Positions 7,433 through 16,113 are shown, numbered from the stretch's first letter. The stretch: DNA of 45,681 bases from Betaproteobacteria bacterium (GCA_020354125.1 CP070643.1:1528174-1573854); one strand, 5' to 3'. The notes: generated by a model not told the origin, from the sequence alone. Translations and numbers: made by a program.

Positions 7433-9886
7433 ATGAAGAAAACGAACACGGTATTGCTGGAGATCAGTGAACTGCGCCGCCCAAGCGATGATGAAGTGCG
7501 GCGGCACTTTGCTGACACCTGTGACGAATCGCTGTTCAAACATGCCGGTGATCTACGCGATCGCGGACACGGCAATGTAATTTCCTATTCGCGAAAAGTC
7601 TTCATTCCGCTGACACACTTGTGCCGCGACGTGTGCCACTACTGCACATTCGCGCGAACGCCGCGGCGCGGCAAGTCCGCCTTTCTGCCACCCGAGCGGG
7701 TTCTTGACATTGCGCGAGCCGGCGAGCGCGCGGGATGCCACGAGGCGTTGTTCACACTTGGTGACAAACCGGAACTCCGGTACCGCACAGCACAGGAGCA
7801 GCTGCAGCGACTCGGCCATCGAACAACGTTGTCGTATCTCGCCGAAATGTGCGAGATGTTGTTGCGCGAAACCAGCCTGTTACCACACATCAATCCGGGG
7901 GTGATGAGCCGCGACGAAGTCGCCAGGCTCAGACAAGTATCCGTTTCACAAGGGATCATGCTGGAGAACGTCTCGCAGCGATTATGTGAGAAAGGCGGCC
8001 CGCATTTCGGGTCACCTGACAAGCTCCCCGAAGTTCGACTCCAGACCATGCGCCATGCCGGCGCGCTCAGCGTGCCATTTACTAGCGGGATACTGATCGG
8101 CATTGGTGAGACACGCCAGGAACGCATCGATTCGTTGCTGGCGATTCGCGAACTGCACGAACGTTACGGGCACATCCAGGAAGTCATCATCCAGAATTTC
8201 CGTGCCAAGCGGACGACCAAAATGGCCCATGCGCCCGAACCGGATCTGTCCGACTTGATGTGGACGCTGGGAATGGCACGAGTCATTTTCGGGCCGAGCA
8301 TGAATCTGCAGGTACCGCCCAATCTGACGCCCGAAGAGTATCCGCTGCTGGTGAGCGCTGGCCTCAACGACTGGGGTGGTGTGTCGCCGGTCACGCCGGA
8401 TCACGTCAATCCGGAAATGCCGTGGCCGCAAATCAACCGACTGCGCAAGCATACCGAACAAGCCGGCAAGGAGCTGGTTGAACGTCTTGCGATTTACCCG
8501 GGCTATTGTCTCAACGCAAACAACTGGCTCGACGCCACGCTCGTGTCGCGGGTGAATCGCGCAGTCGATACGGAAGGATTCGCCCGCAACGACGCGTGGT
8601 CACCAGGTACAAACGCCGCCATACCGAAAGCGAAGCCGGCCAGCGCCCTGTGCTTGACTGGTGCAGCGAAGGTCGACCGCATCCTGTCGACGGCTGCGGC
8701 CGGCAACAGGCTCGCCGAGGACGAAATCGTGTCGCTGTTCAGCGCTCGCGGCAGTCAATTCCAGGATGTTTGCGCCGCGGCAAATGAATTGCGCGAACGG
8801 ACTGTCGGCGACATCGTTCGTTATGTCGTCAATCGCAACATCAACTACACCAACATCTGCAGCTTCCACTGCACGTTCTGCGCGTTTTCCAAAGGCAAGG
8901 CGCATGCGCACCTGCGCGGCCAACCGTACGACATTACCATCGACGAAGTCGTGCGACGCGCGCGCGAAGCGCATGACCGCGGCGCCACCGAGGTTTGTAT
9001 GCAAGGCGGAATTCATCCTGATTACACCGGCGAAACCTATCTTGCACTCTGCCGGGCGGTGAAGGCGGAGCTGCCGGATCTGCATATCCACGCGTTCTCA
9101 CCGCTGGAGATCAAGCATGGTGCAAGTACGCTGGGTGTTAGTGTTGAACAGTTTCTTGGTCAACTGCGTGATGCGGGGCTCGGCACTTTGCCGGGAACCG
9201 CCGCGGAGATTCTCGACGATGAAGTGCGCGCGGTAATTTGTCCGGACAAACTGAGCACGGATGAATGGCTCAGCGTGAGTGGTACAGCACACCAGCTGGG
9301 GTTGAAAACCACGGCAACAATCATGTTCGGTCACGTCGAGCGTTACAAACATTGGGCGCGCCACTTGTTACGCGTACGAGAACTGCAAGAACAAACTGGC
9401 GGATTCACCGAATTTGTACCGCTGCCTTTCGTACACATGGAAGCGCCAATGTATCTGCACGGCCAGGCGCGCAAAGGTCCGACCTTTCGCGAAACGGTTT
9501 TGATGCATGCTGCAGCGCGGCTGGTCTTGCATCCATTGATTCCCAACATCCAGGCATCGTGGGTAAAACTGGGCAAGGATGCCGTGCGCGCCTGTTTGCG
9601 GGCGGGTGTGAACGATCTTGGCGGCACCCTGATGAATGAAAGTATTTCGCGCGCAGCGGGCACGCTTCACGGGCAGGAGATGGCGCCCGGGATGATGGAT
9701 GCGCTCATCACGAAATGTGGCCGTATACCAAAACAGCGCACGACGCTTTACGCGATGGCACCCCGCGAGCTGCGTGAACGTTCCTATCGCGCAATTGAAT
9801 TATCTCCGCTGATACTCTCGCGCGCAAAACGCACGGCACGAGCCGGTAGCGCGCGAGCCGCAGCTGTCAACAGCAGCTCGGGCTGA
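7433..9886 (+). CDS. fbiC: FbiC: fused CofG/CofH F0 synthase (7,8-didemethyl-8-hydroxy-5-deazariboflavin synthase)
   Basis: An 817-residue fusion of two radical-SAM enzymes. The N-terminal CofG half has CRDVCHYC (Cys 64, 68, 71). The C-terminal CofH half has CSFHCTFC (Cys 476, 480, 483). Both are CX3CX2C cluster motifs. The linker lies roughly between residues 395 and 430. Family knowledge: CofH joins 5-amino-6-ribitylaminouracil to tyrosine and CofG closes the deazaflavin ring to give F0, the chromophore of F420. Fused FbiC is typical of Actinobacteria and also occurs in some proteobacteria, while archaea have separate genes. Both clusters look intact. This is the committed step of the pathway encoded by the following genes. 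Confidence 0.97.
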   Translation: MKKTNTVLLEISELRRPSDDEVRRHFADTCDESLFKHAGDLRDRGHGNVISYSRKVFIPLTHLCRDVCHYCTFARTPRRGKSAFLPPERVLDIARAGERAGCHEALFTLGDKPELRYRTAQEQLQRLGHRTTLSYLAEMCEMLLRETSLLPHINPGVMSRDEVARLRQVSVSQGIMLENVSQRLCEKGGPHFGSPDKLPEVRLQTMRHAGALSVPFTSGILIGIGETRQERIDSLLAIRELHERYGHIQEVIIQNFRAKRTTKMAHAPEPDLSDLMWTLGMARVIFGPSMNLQVPPNLTPEEYPLLVSAGLNDWGGVSPVTPDHVNPEMPWPQINRLRKHTEQAGKELVERLAIYPGYCLNANNWLDATLVSRVNRAVDTEGFARNDAWSPGTNAAIPKAKPASALCLTGAAKVDRILSTAAAGNRLAEDEIVSLFSARGSQFQDVCAAANELRERTVGDIVRYVVNRNINYTNICSFHCTFCAFSKGKAHAHLRGQPYDITIDEVVRRAREAHDRGATEVCMQGGIHPDYTGETYLALCRAVKAELPDLHIHAFSPLEIKHGASTLGVSVEQFLGQLRDAGLGTLPGTAAEILDDEVRAVICPDKLSTDEWLSVSGTAHQLGLKTTATIMFGHVERYKHWARHLLRVRELQEQTGGFTEFVPLPFVHMEAPMYLHGQARKGPTFRETVLMHAAARLVLHPLIPNIQASWVKLGKDAVRACLRAGVNDLGGTLMNESISRAAGTLHGQEMAPGMMDALITKCGRIPKQRTTLYAMAPRELRERSYRAIELSPLILSRAKRTARAGSARAAAVNSSSG

Positions 9887-9917
9887 AGCTCACCAGTCGT
9901 CGACAAGGATCGTTTTC

Positions 9918-10877
9918 ATGGATTTCGGTATCAACGTTCCCACGCGCGGCGCTCTGGCAACACGCGACGGCGTCCTGGCATTGACACAACTGGGCGAGAA
10001 GCTCGGTTTCAGTTACGTCGCCATTCCCGACCACATCATCATCCCGCACAGTATTGATTCTCTGTATCCGTATAACGTCGAACGCAAAATGGTCGGTGCT
10101 TCGGACGGCGACTGTATGGAGCAACTGGTATTGATGTCGTATCTCGCAGCGGCAACGACCAGTATTCGCCTGCTCACTTCAATCATGGTCGTGCCGCATC
10201 GCAACCCGGTGTTCGCCGCCAAGGCACTGGCGACTATTGACGTGCTGTCACAAGGACGGGTCACCGTCGGATGCGGCGCCGGGTGGATGGAAGAAGAGTT
10301 CGTGGCAATCGGCGGCATACCACCGTTCAAGGAGCGCGGCAAAGTCACCAATGAGTATCTGCGTATCTTCAAATCGCTATGGACCGAGGACAGGCCCCAA
10401 TTCGATGGTGACTATGCGCAGTATTCCGACGTCAGTTTTCTGCCGAAGCCAGTTCAGAAACCGCATCCGCCGCTATGGGTCGGCGGCGAGAGTCCGGCGG
10501 CACTGCGGCGAGTAGCGGCACTGGGCGAAGCCTGGTACCCGATCGGTTCCAATCCACAGTTTCCGCTCGACACGGTGGATCGTTACAAAGAAGCGCTCGG
10601 CCGGTTACGTCAGGAAGCGGAGAAGATCGGGCGCGACCCGGGTGAGATCGACCTGGCCTACTGGGCGAACTGGTATCAGGAAGGGCAGACAATCAGCACC
10701 GACAGCGGCGAGCGCCGACTGTTCACCGGTGAAGACGAGCAGGTCGCGCAGGACATTCGTGATCTGCAGGCTTGCGGCACACAGCATCTGCTCTTCAATT
10801 TCGTGCGTGGCACGCTCGAAGAATCACTGACGGCAATGGAACGCTTCACCACCACAGTCTTGCCACTCGTCAAGTAA
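9918..10877 (+). CDS. LLM-class (luciferase-like) F420-dependent oxidoreductase
   Basis: A TIM-barrel protein of 319 residues. Seen: MDFGINVPTRG at the start, GFSYVAIPDH, the TSIMVVPHRNPVFAAKALATID strand-helix, then GRVTVGCGAGWMEEEF, which is highly characteristic of bacterial-luciferase-like F420 enzymes. Later PPLWVGGESPAALRR fits the phosphate/deazaflavin-binding end. AAGGA lies upstream of the start. Family knowledge: these enzymes use reduced F420 or FMN for hydride transfer or monooxygenation. The setting between fbiC and the F420 reductase favours F420. The substrate cannot be told; it is not clearly an F420-dependent glucose-6-phosphate dehydrogenase. Confidence 0.9.
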   Translation: MDFGINVPTRGALATRDGVLALTQLGEKLGFSYVAIPDHIIIPHSIDSLYPYNVERKMVGASDGDCMEQLVLMSYLAAATTSIRLLTSIMVVPHRNPVFAAKALATIDVLSQGRVTVGCGAGWMEEEFVAIGGIPPFKERGKVTNEYLRIFKSLWTEDRPQFDGDYAQYSDVSFLPKPVQKPHPPLWVGGESPAALRRVAALGEAWYPIGSNPQFPLDTVDRYKEALGRLRQEAEKIGRDPGEIDLAYWANWYQEGQTISTDSGERRLFTGEDEQVAQDIRDLQACGTQHLLFNFVRGTLEESLTAMERFTTTVLPLVK

Positions 10878-10897
10878 GCAAAAGGGCAACCAACAAG

Positions 10898-11572
10898 GTG
10901 ACAAACAAACCGGTCATTTCTATTTTGGGAGGCACTGGCGCGCAAGGAAGCGCGCTGGCACTGCGCTGGGTCAATGCGGGCTACTCGGTGGTGATCGGTT
11001 CGCGTAACGCACAGAAAGCCGCGAAGGCCTGCGAGGAAATTTCCAGGCAGGTCGAGAAAGCGAATATCTCGCATGACAACTACGCTGCGGCGGCGGACAA
11101 GGGCGAAGTCGTTGTGCTGTGCGTACCGTACGCTTCACAGCGTGAAACTGTCGAATCGGTGCGCGAAGCACTCGAGGGTAAGATTCTGATTGACGCCACC
11201 GTTCCGCTGGTGCCGCCTAAAGTTGCGCGCGTGCAGCTTCCCGAGGGCGGTTCGGCCGTTGCCGCTATCCAGGCAATGCTCGGTGATTCGGTCAAAGTGG
11301 TGTCGGCATTCCAGAACGTCGCGGCGCATGTGTTGAGTGAGTTGTCCTCCCCGGTGGAGTGCGATGTGCTGGTGTGCGGCAACGACGTCGATGCGCGCGA
11401 GACAGTAATCAAGCTGGCCGGCGACATCGGCATGCGCGCAATTCACGCTGGACCGATTGGTAATTCGGCAGCGGCCGAAGCGCTGACGTCGATTCTGATA
11501 TCAATTAATTCGCGTTACAAAGTATCCGGCGCGGGCGTGCGCATTACCCGCCTCGACACAGACAAGAAGTGA
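10898..11572 (+). CDS. npdG: F420:NADP(+) oxidoreductase (NpdG/Fno)
   Basis: A Rossmann-fold protein of 224 residues. Seen: ISILGGTGAQGSALALRWVNAGYSVVIGSRN, a glycine-rich loop with a Ser-Arg pair suited to the 2'-phosphate of NADP, then VVLCVPYASQRETV and DATVPLVPPK. Family knowledge: this enzyme moves hydride between NADPH and F420, and would supply F420H2 to the LLM and FDOR enzymes here. The GTG at 10898 is preferred because the glycine loop begins soon after it, the gene then starts 20 bases after the preceding stop, and the longer frame from 10772 would overlap that gene in a different reading frame. The ribosome-binding site is weak. Confidence 0.92.
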   Translation: MTNKPVISILGGTGAQGSALALRWVNAGYSVVIGSRNAQKAAKACEEISRQVEKANISHDNYAAAADKGEVVVLCVPYASQRETVESVREALEGKILIDATVPLVPPKVARVQLPEGGSAVAAIQAMLGDSVKVVSAFQNVAAHVLSELSSPVECDVLVCGNDVDARETVIKLAGDIGMRAIHAGPIGNSAAAEALTSILISINSRYKVSGAGVRITRLDTDKK

Positions 11573-11578
11573 GAGCAA

Positions 11579-12415
11579 ATGGGTCGCTTACATGAAAAAC
11601 AGTCTCTGACCGTCACCGGGACGCGCAAACTGCAATTGATCGGGCTATCGGGCGTGCCTTTGGTACGCGAGGCAGACGAGCTGTGTGAGATTGTCAGCAA
11701 TGCCCTGGCGAATTCCGGCGAAGCGCTTCGCAATGGCGACATTCTTGTCATTGCGCAAAAAATTGTATCGAAGGCACGCGGCCGTTATGTCGACCTCAAC
11801 ACCATTGAGCCATCTGCACATGCCGAGGATCTGGCCAAGACCGTCGAGAAAGACCCGCGACTCATCGAACTGATTCTGCGCGAGTCCACTGAGGTATTGC
11901 GTGTACGGCGTGATGTGATCATTGTTGTACATCGGCTGGGTTTTGTGATGGCCAACGCCGGGGTGGACTTCTCAAATGTAGATAATAGAACCGATGTAGA
12001 CAATAAAACCGATGTGGATAACAACACAGAAGAGCAGCGGGCGTTGCTGCTGCCGCTCGATCCGGACGCAGAGTGTGAACAATTACGCCGTGACATCAAC
12101 AAACTTAGTGGAGCAGACATCGGCGTTGTGATGAATGACAGTCATGGCCGTGCCTGGCGTAATGGAACAGTCGGGGTGGCAATCGGTGCTAGCGGCGTCG
12201 AAACTCTGGCAGACATGCGCGGCAAGCCAGACTTGTTCGGACGCGCCTTTCGTATTACCCAGGTTGGCGTAGCGGATGAAATTGCGGCCGCGGCGTCATT
12301 GCTGATGGGTCAATCCGACGAAGGCATGCCGTTGGTGCTGATGCGCGGTCTGCAAACTGGTCATGGCAAAGCGGCCGATCTGATCCGCCCCAAGGAAATC
12401 GATCTTTTCAGATAG
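11579..12415 (+). CDS. cofE: F420-0:gamma-L-glutamyl ligase (CofE)
   Basis: A protein of 278 residues, longer than the roughly 245-260 usual for stand-alone CofE. Seen: GDILVIAQKIVSKARGRYVDL, RVRRDVIIVVHRLGFVMANAGVDFSN, and DIGVVMNDSHGRAWRNGTVGVAIGASGV, all strong CofE signatures. Family knowledge: it adds glutamate residues to F420-0 using GTP and divalent metal. The extra length comes partly from an N-terminal extension and partly from a loop of three hexapeptide repeats at residues 133-150, right after the VDFSN strand (see separate repeat entry). The start has a GAGAG ribosome-binding site and lies 6 bases after npdG. Confidence 0.96.
   Translation: MGRLHEKQSLTVTGTRKLQLIGLSGVPLVREADELCEIVSNALANSGEALRNGDILVIAQKIVSKARGRYVDLNTIEPSAHAEDLAKTVEKDPRLIELILRESTEVLRVRRDVIIVVHRLGFVMANAGVDFSNVDNRTDVDNKTDVDNNTEEQRALLLPLDPDAECEQLRRDINKLSGADIGVVMNDSHGRAWRNGTVGVAIGASGVETLADMRGKPDLFGRAFRITQVGVADEIAAAASLLMGQSDEGMPLVLMRGLQTGHGKAADLIRPKEIDLFR
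11975..12028 (+). repeat. three in-frame 18-bp repeats inside cofE
   Basis: Three consecutive 18-bp units encode NVDNRT, DVDNKT and DVDNNT (residues 133-150). DNA differences between copies are mostly at third positions or within single codons, so the repeats have drifted but stayed in frame. The position follows the core GVDFSN strand and precedes the LLPLDPD strand, i.e. a loop. It probably arose by slippage and is tolerated, or it could alter glutamate-chain handling. Confidence 0.9.
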
Positions 12416-12438
12416 AAAGTTCAGAAACCAGGCACGCC

Positions 12439-13101
12439 ATGCAAAACACATTGAAGCAACAAGCAGAACCGTTCGTCATGCCTTCGGTTTCAACGGCAGA
12501 CGAGCTGCTAAGTTCACGCAGATCAATCCGCCGCTATGCGCAGCTTCCCGTATCGCGCGAATTGATCGAATCGCTGCTGCGCACTGCGGTAACAGCGCCA
12601 TCAGCACACAATCGGCAGCCTTGGCGGTTCCTCGTTCTCGAATGCAATGAGGACAAAGACAAACTGGCAAAGGCGATGGGTGCGTTGCTGCGCGCTGATC
12701 GAAACCGCGACGGTGACGACGCGCAGGCAATCGAAGCCGATGTCGCACGATCTTATGCCAGGCTGACGGGTGCGCCAGTGCTGATTGTCGTTTGCATGAG
12801 CATGATCGACATGGATCGCTATCCGGACACGAAACGTATGCAGGCCGAACGTATCATGGCCATTCAGGGCACTGCGATGGCGGCGCAGAATCTCCTTTTG
12901 GCGGCGCATGCGTCGGGTTTGGGTGCCTGCTGGATGTGCGCACCACTGTTCTGCGCCGACACGGTTCACGCAACCCTGCAGCTACCTGACGACTGGGAGC
13001 CGCAGGCCATCATCACGCTAGGCTATCCAGCACACTCGGGCAAGCCATTTTCCCGCCGGGCGCTGCACGAAGTGGTTCAGTTTCGGGAGGGAGCACCATG
13101 A
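12439..13101 (+). CDS. FMN nitroreductase-family protein, likely dehydro-F420-0 reductase (FbiB C-domain-like)
   Basis: A protein of 220 residues. Seen: SSRRSIRRYAQLPVSRELIESLLRTAVTAPSAHNRQPWRF near the start (nitroreductase FMN site), GTAMAAQNLLLAAHASGLGACWM in the middle, and IITLGYPAHSGK near the end. Family knowledge: in mycobacteria the C-terminal half of FbiB has this fold and reduces dehydro-F420-0, made when phosphoenolpyruvate supplies the side chain. Here it is a separate gene directly after cofE and overlaps cofD by ATGA. The role is therefore inferred strongly from context; a general nitroreductase is the alternative. Confidence 0.85.
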   Translation: MQNTLKQQAEPFVMPSVSTADELLSSRRSIRRYAQLPVSRELIESLLRTAVTAPSAHNRQPWRFLVLECNEDKDKLAKAMGALLRADRNRDGDDAQAIEADVARSYARLTGAPVLIVVCMSMIDMDRYPDTKRMQAERIMAIQGTAMAAQNLLLAAHASGLGACWMCAPLFCADTVHATLQLPDDWEPQAIITLGYPAHSGKPFSRRALHEVVQFREGAP

Positions 13102-14063
13102 TCCTGGCACTCGCCGGTGGTGTCGGTGGCGCGCGCTTGGCGCACGGCTTGGCGCAAGTACTCGATCCTGCTGAACTGATGATCGCCGTCAACACCGGCG
13201 ATGACTTTGTTCATCTCGGCCTGTACGTTGCACCGGACATCGACACCGTGATGTATACACTGGCCGGCATCAACGACCCGCAGCGCGGCTGGGGCGTAGC
13301 CGACGAGACATGGCACTTCATGGAACAACTGGCCAAGCTGGGCGGCGAGACCTGGTTCCAGTTGGGCGACCGCGACCTGGCGACCAATGTTGAGCGCACG
13401 CGCCGACTGACACAGGGACAAAAGCTTTCAGAAGTCACGCGGCAGTTATGCCTTTCTCTTGGAGTCAAACACAGCGTTGTGCCAATGAGTGATGAGCGTG
13501 TGCGTACCCGCGTCGATACGGATCAAGGCCAACTCGATTTTCAGGATTACTTCGTCAGGCGGCGAGCCGAACCCAAAGTCCGCGGCTTTGAATATGTCGG
13601 AGCCAATCAAGCGCAGATGTCTGCCGCGTTGCGTGATTGCCTGAGCGATCCAGCGCTCCGTGCGGTGATCATATGCCCGTCCAATCCCTATCTGAGTGTT
13701 GCGCCAATCCTTTCGATACCTGGCGTGCGCAACGCCATTGCCAATGCGGCGGTACCGAGGTTGGCCATCTCGCCGATTGTCGGCGGACAAGCGCTCAAAG
13801 GACCTGCTGCCAAGATCATGCGTGAACTCGGCAGAGAGAGTTCCGTTGTCGAGGTTGCACGCTTCTATCGTGGACTGATCGACGCGCTTGTTATTGATGG
13901 CGCCGACGCAAGTCTGAGCGACGAAATCGCGCTGACCGGCATTACGCCGCTGGTGACATCGACGGTCATGCGCGACGCAAATGATCGCCGCCAACTGGCG
14001 GAAAATGTCGTCGGATTCTGTGAGCAATGCCGCTTGCAGGATGTAAGGAGTGCCGAGGCGTGA
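13098..14063 (+). CDS. cofD: 2-phospho-L-lactate/phosphoenolpyruvate transferase (CofD/FbiA)
   Basis: A protein of 321 residues. Seen: MILALAGGVGGARLAHGL at the N-terminus, IAVNTGDDFVHLGLYVAPDIDTVMYTLAG, TWFQLGDRDLATNVERT and AVIICPSNPYLSVAPIL, all diagnostic of CofD. Family knowledge: it transfers the phospho-carboxylate moiety from the GTP-activated donor onto F0, giving F420-0 or its dehydro form. It overlaps the nitroreductase at its start (13098-13101) and cofC at its end (GTGA at 14060-14063). Confidence 0.97.
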   Translation: MILALAGGVGGARLAHGLAQVLDPAELMIAVNTGDDFVHLGLYVAPDIDTVMYTLAGINDPQRGWGVADETWHFMEQLAKLGGETWFQLGDRDLATNVERTRRLTQGQKLSEVTRQLCLSLGVKHSVVPMSDERVRTRVDTDQGQLDFQDYFVRRRAEPKVRGFEYVGANQAQMSAALRDCLSDPALRAVIICPSNPYLSVAPILSIPGVRNAIANAAVPRLAISPIVGGQALKGPAAKIMRELGRESSVVEVARFYRGLIDALVIDGADASLSDEIALTGITPLVTSTVMRDANDRRQLAENVVGFCEQCRLQDVRSAEA

Positions 14064-14704
14064 GTGACTGGTTGGTTGTTCCTGTCAAATCCCTGCGAGG
14101 AGGAAAGACGCGTCTGGCGCACGCGCTGGCGCCCGCGCATCGACGCGCCTTGATGGACCAGCTACTGGTGCACATCGTAACGCAAGCAACGCCATACCCC
14201 GGACTCGACAAAACCGTCATCGTGAGTGGATGCGGCGAAACGCGTGCACGTGCCATCGAACTCGGCGTGCGCGCAATCGCGGAAACCCGTTACGGCCTGA
14301 ATGCAGCGATACGGCAAGGCCAACTCGCGCTGCGGCAATGGGGCGCCTCAAAAATGCTGGTCGTGCCATGCGATCTGCCGATGCTCGATAGCGAAGACCT
14401 TCGGCAGCTTTCGCAGCTCTGCAAGCCCGATCTGATAGCGATCGCCCCCGATCGGCGCGGTGTCGGAACAAATGGCTTGTGTCTGGACCCGCACCTCGAG
14501 TTCGTGTTCCAGTTTGGACCGGACAGCTACCGCGGTCACATTGCGAGTGCCCTGCGTCTCGGCCTGGAGCACGACACCGCACACTGCCCGGGCCTAGCTT
14601 TCGACGTCGACACACCCGAGGATCTGGCTGAGTGGTATCAGTCGGAAGAAAACCGGTTTCGCAATGCACCTCTTACTGCCGATCGGCAGTACGGAGCACC
14701 CTAA
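14060..14704 (+). CDS. cofC: 2-phospho-L-lactate or phosphoenolpyruvate guanylyltransferase (CofC)
   Basis: A nucleotidyltransferase of 214 residues starting at a GTG that overlaps the cofD stop as GTGA. Seen: WLVVPVKSLRGGKTRLA, the GTP-binding loop with catalytic lysine and arginine; VVPCDLPMLDSEDLRQL, with metal-binding aspartates; and GVGTNGLCLDP. Family knowledge: CofC activates 2-phospholactate, phosphoenolpyruvate or, in a Paraburkholderia, 3-phosphoglycerate, and this choice sets the F420 variant made. The presence of the nitroreductase gene argues for phosphoenolpyruvate. An ATG further upstream (14027) lies inside cofD and is rejected as start. It is the last gene of the locus and converges on the next gene 23 bases away with no clear terminator. 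Confidence 0.95.
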   Translation: MSDWLVVPVKSLRGGKTRLAHALAPAHRRALMDQLLVHIVTQATPYPGLDKTVIVSGCGETRARAIELGVRAIAETRYGLNAAIRQGQLALRQWGASKMLVVPCDLPMLDSEDLRQLSQLCKPDLIAIAPDRRGVGTNGLCLDPHLEFVFQFGPDSYRGHIASALRLGLEHDTAHCPGLAFDVDTPEDLAEWYQSEENRFRNAPLTADRQYGAP

Positions 14705-14727
14705 CGCCAGAATTAGCAACGACGCAA

Positions 14728-15990
14728 TCAGCGCCTCTTCACGCCCTCCGGTCTTACCATCTCGCACGTGGTATCGAGAACGATCTCATCAGGTTCTTTG
14801 CGCAACGCCGTGTTCCATCCCAGCTTCGAACCGACAGCAGTTTTGCTGGAGCCGTTGGCGACTCGACCGTTTCCCACTTTGCCGAGACGCGCCAAAAACA
14901 GCGGCTGCAACAACTGGTGATTGTCTTCACGGAGCGCAACCGGTCCGGCAGCGCCCAGAAACGACAGGCCTTCAAGCGCCTGAGCTACCAGTAACGGATC
15001 GATGGAACGCACCACCTCGGTCGACGCGACCAGCATCTGGATAGCCACATAAGCAGGCAATCCGTTCCAGTTTTCAGCATGTTCTTTCTGGTAAGCCTCG
15101 GCGAACTGGTCGATCAGGTTTGAACCGATGTTCGCATGCCAGGTGAATACGCCGGTGACACGATCTATGCCGCGCTGGCCAATCGCAGCGGGAACCTGCG
15201 ACACCGAGTTGCTGACGATAAAAACCTGTTTCCCCTGGCCGGTTTTGCTCCAGGCTGACATGAGCTTGACCAGGTCAGCGCTGCGGTCAGCCGTCACGAT
15301 CGCGTCGGCGCCGGAGTCAACTATTCTGCGGATGTAACCCGAGAAATCCTTCACTTTTCCAGGTGGATGCAGTTCGTCTCCGACGATACGAATTTCGGGC
15401 CGCTGTTGCGTCAGAACACGCAGGATTTCCCGGCTGGCGTCGTGGCCCCAGGGATCATCCTGATTAATTAGATAGACCGATTGCACACTACCGTCAGCCG
15501 GAATGCCGGCGACCATGGCATGCGCTTTGATCGCCAGGCTCGCATCAAAGCGAAAATGCCAGAAACTGCAGGCGTCATTGTCCAGTTGCGGCGCACCGTC
15601 GCCGTAGTTGAGATACATGACGCTACGTGCAGGATTATCCCGATTGTGGGCATCGATCGCCTTTGCCAAGGCGACGGAAACTTCCGGATTGTTGCCCTGC
15701 GTAACGTAGCGGATACCCTGCTGAATCGCCAACTCGAGATTGCTCAGCGCCTGTTTCACGCTCGACTGGTCGTCGAGCGGCACCAGTTCGAAATCGAGCC
15801 CGAGTGCGCCGCCATTGGCATTGGTATAGGCAATCGCCGCCTGATACTGCTTGAGGCTGGCGAAACCCATATCGGCGTAGCGGCCGCTCAGGGAATCGAT
15901 AAATGCAATCTTGATGGTATCGGCGCTGTTTGCCGGACTGCAGGCGACCGCCAGCAAGGCAATAGAGAGTAAGCGGAGAATTTTTCGCAT
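14728..15990 (-). CDS. ABC-type branched-chain amino acid-like substrate-binding protein
   Basis: A protein of 420 residues. Seen: a signal sequence MRKILRLLSIALLAVACSPANSA, then IKIAFIDSLSGRYADMGFASLKQYQAAIAYTNANGG, the start of a periplasmic-binding type 1 fold, and YLINQDDPWGHDASREIL in the second lobe. The Cys at residue 17 could be lipidated, or cleavage could follow NSA. The start at 15990 is chosen because the signal peptide begins there; an ORF extension to 16134 is not needed. Family knowledge: LivJ/K-type receptors feed LivHMGF permeases for amino acids, amides or aromatic acids. No such permease is in the window, so the partner is elsewhere or the receptor acts alone. The substrate is unknown. 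Confidence 0.88.
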   Translation of the reverse strand: MRKILRLLSIALLAVACSPANSADTIKIAFIDSLSGRYADMGFASLKQYQAAIAYTNANGGALGLDFELVPLDDQSSVKQALSNLELAIQQGIRYVTQGNNPEVSVALAKAIDAHNRDNPARSVMYLNYGDGAPQLDNDACSFWHFRFDASLAIKAHAMVAGIPADGSVQSVYLINQDDPWGHDASREILRVLTQQRPEIRIVGDELHPPGKVKDFSGYIRRIVDSGADAIVTADRSADLVKLMSAWSKTGQGKQVFIVSNSVSQVPAAIGQRGIDRVTGVFTWHANIGSNLIDQFAEAYQKEHAENWNGLPAYVAIQMLVASTEVVRSIDPLLVAQALEGLSFLGAAGPVALREDNHQLLQPLFLARLGKVGNGRVANGSSKTAVGSKLGWNTALRKEPDEIVLDTTCEMVRPEGVKRR

Positions 15991-16113
15991 ATCAGCACCA
16001 AAGATTGAGCGATCGCGGTGTCGCCTAAGGCCGACATGCAAAGGAGTCGCAATTATCAGGCCTGCGGTGCAGCAAGCAACGAAGCGTACCGGTAACGGAC
16101 CAGAATCAGTCCC

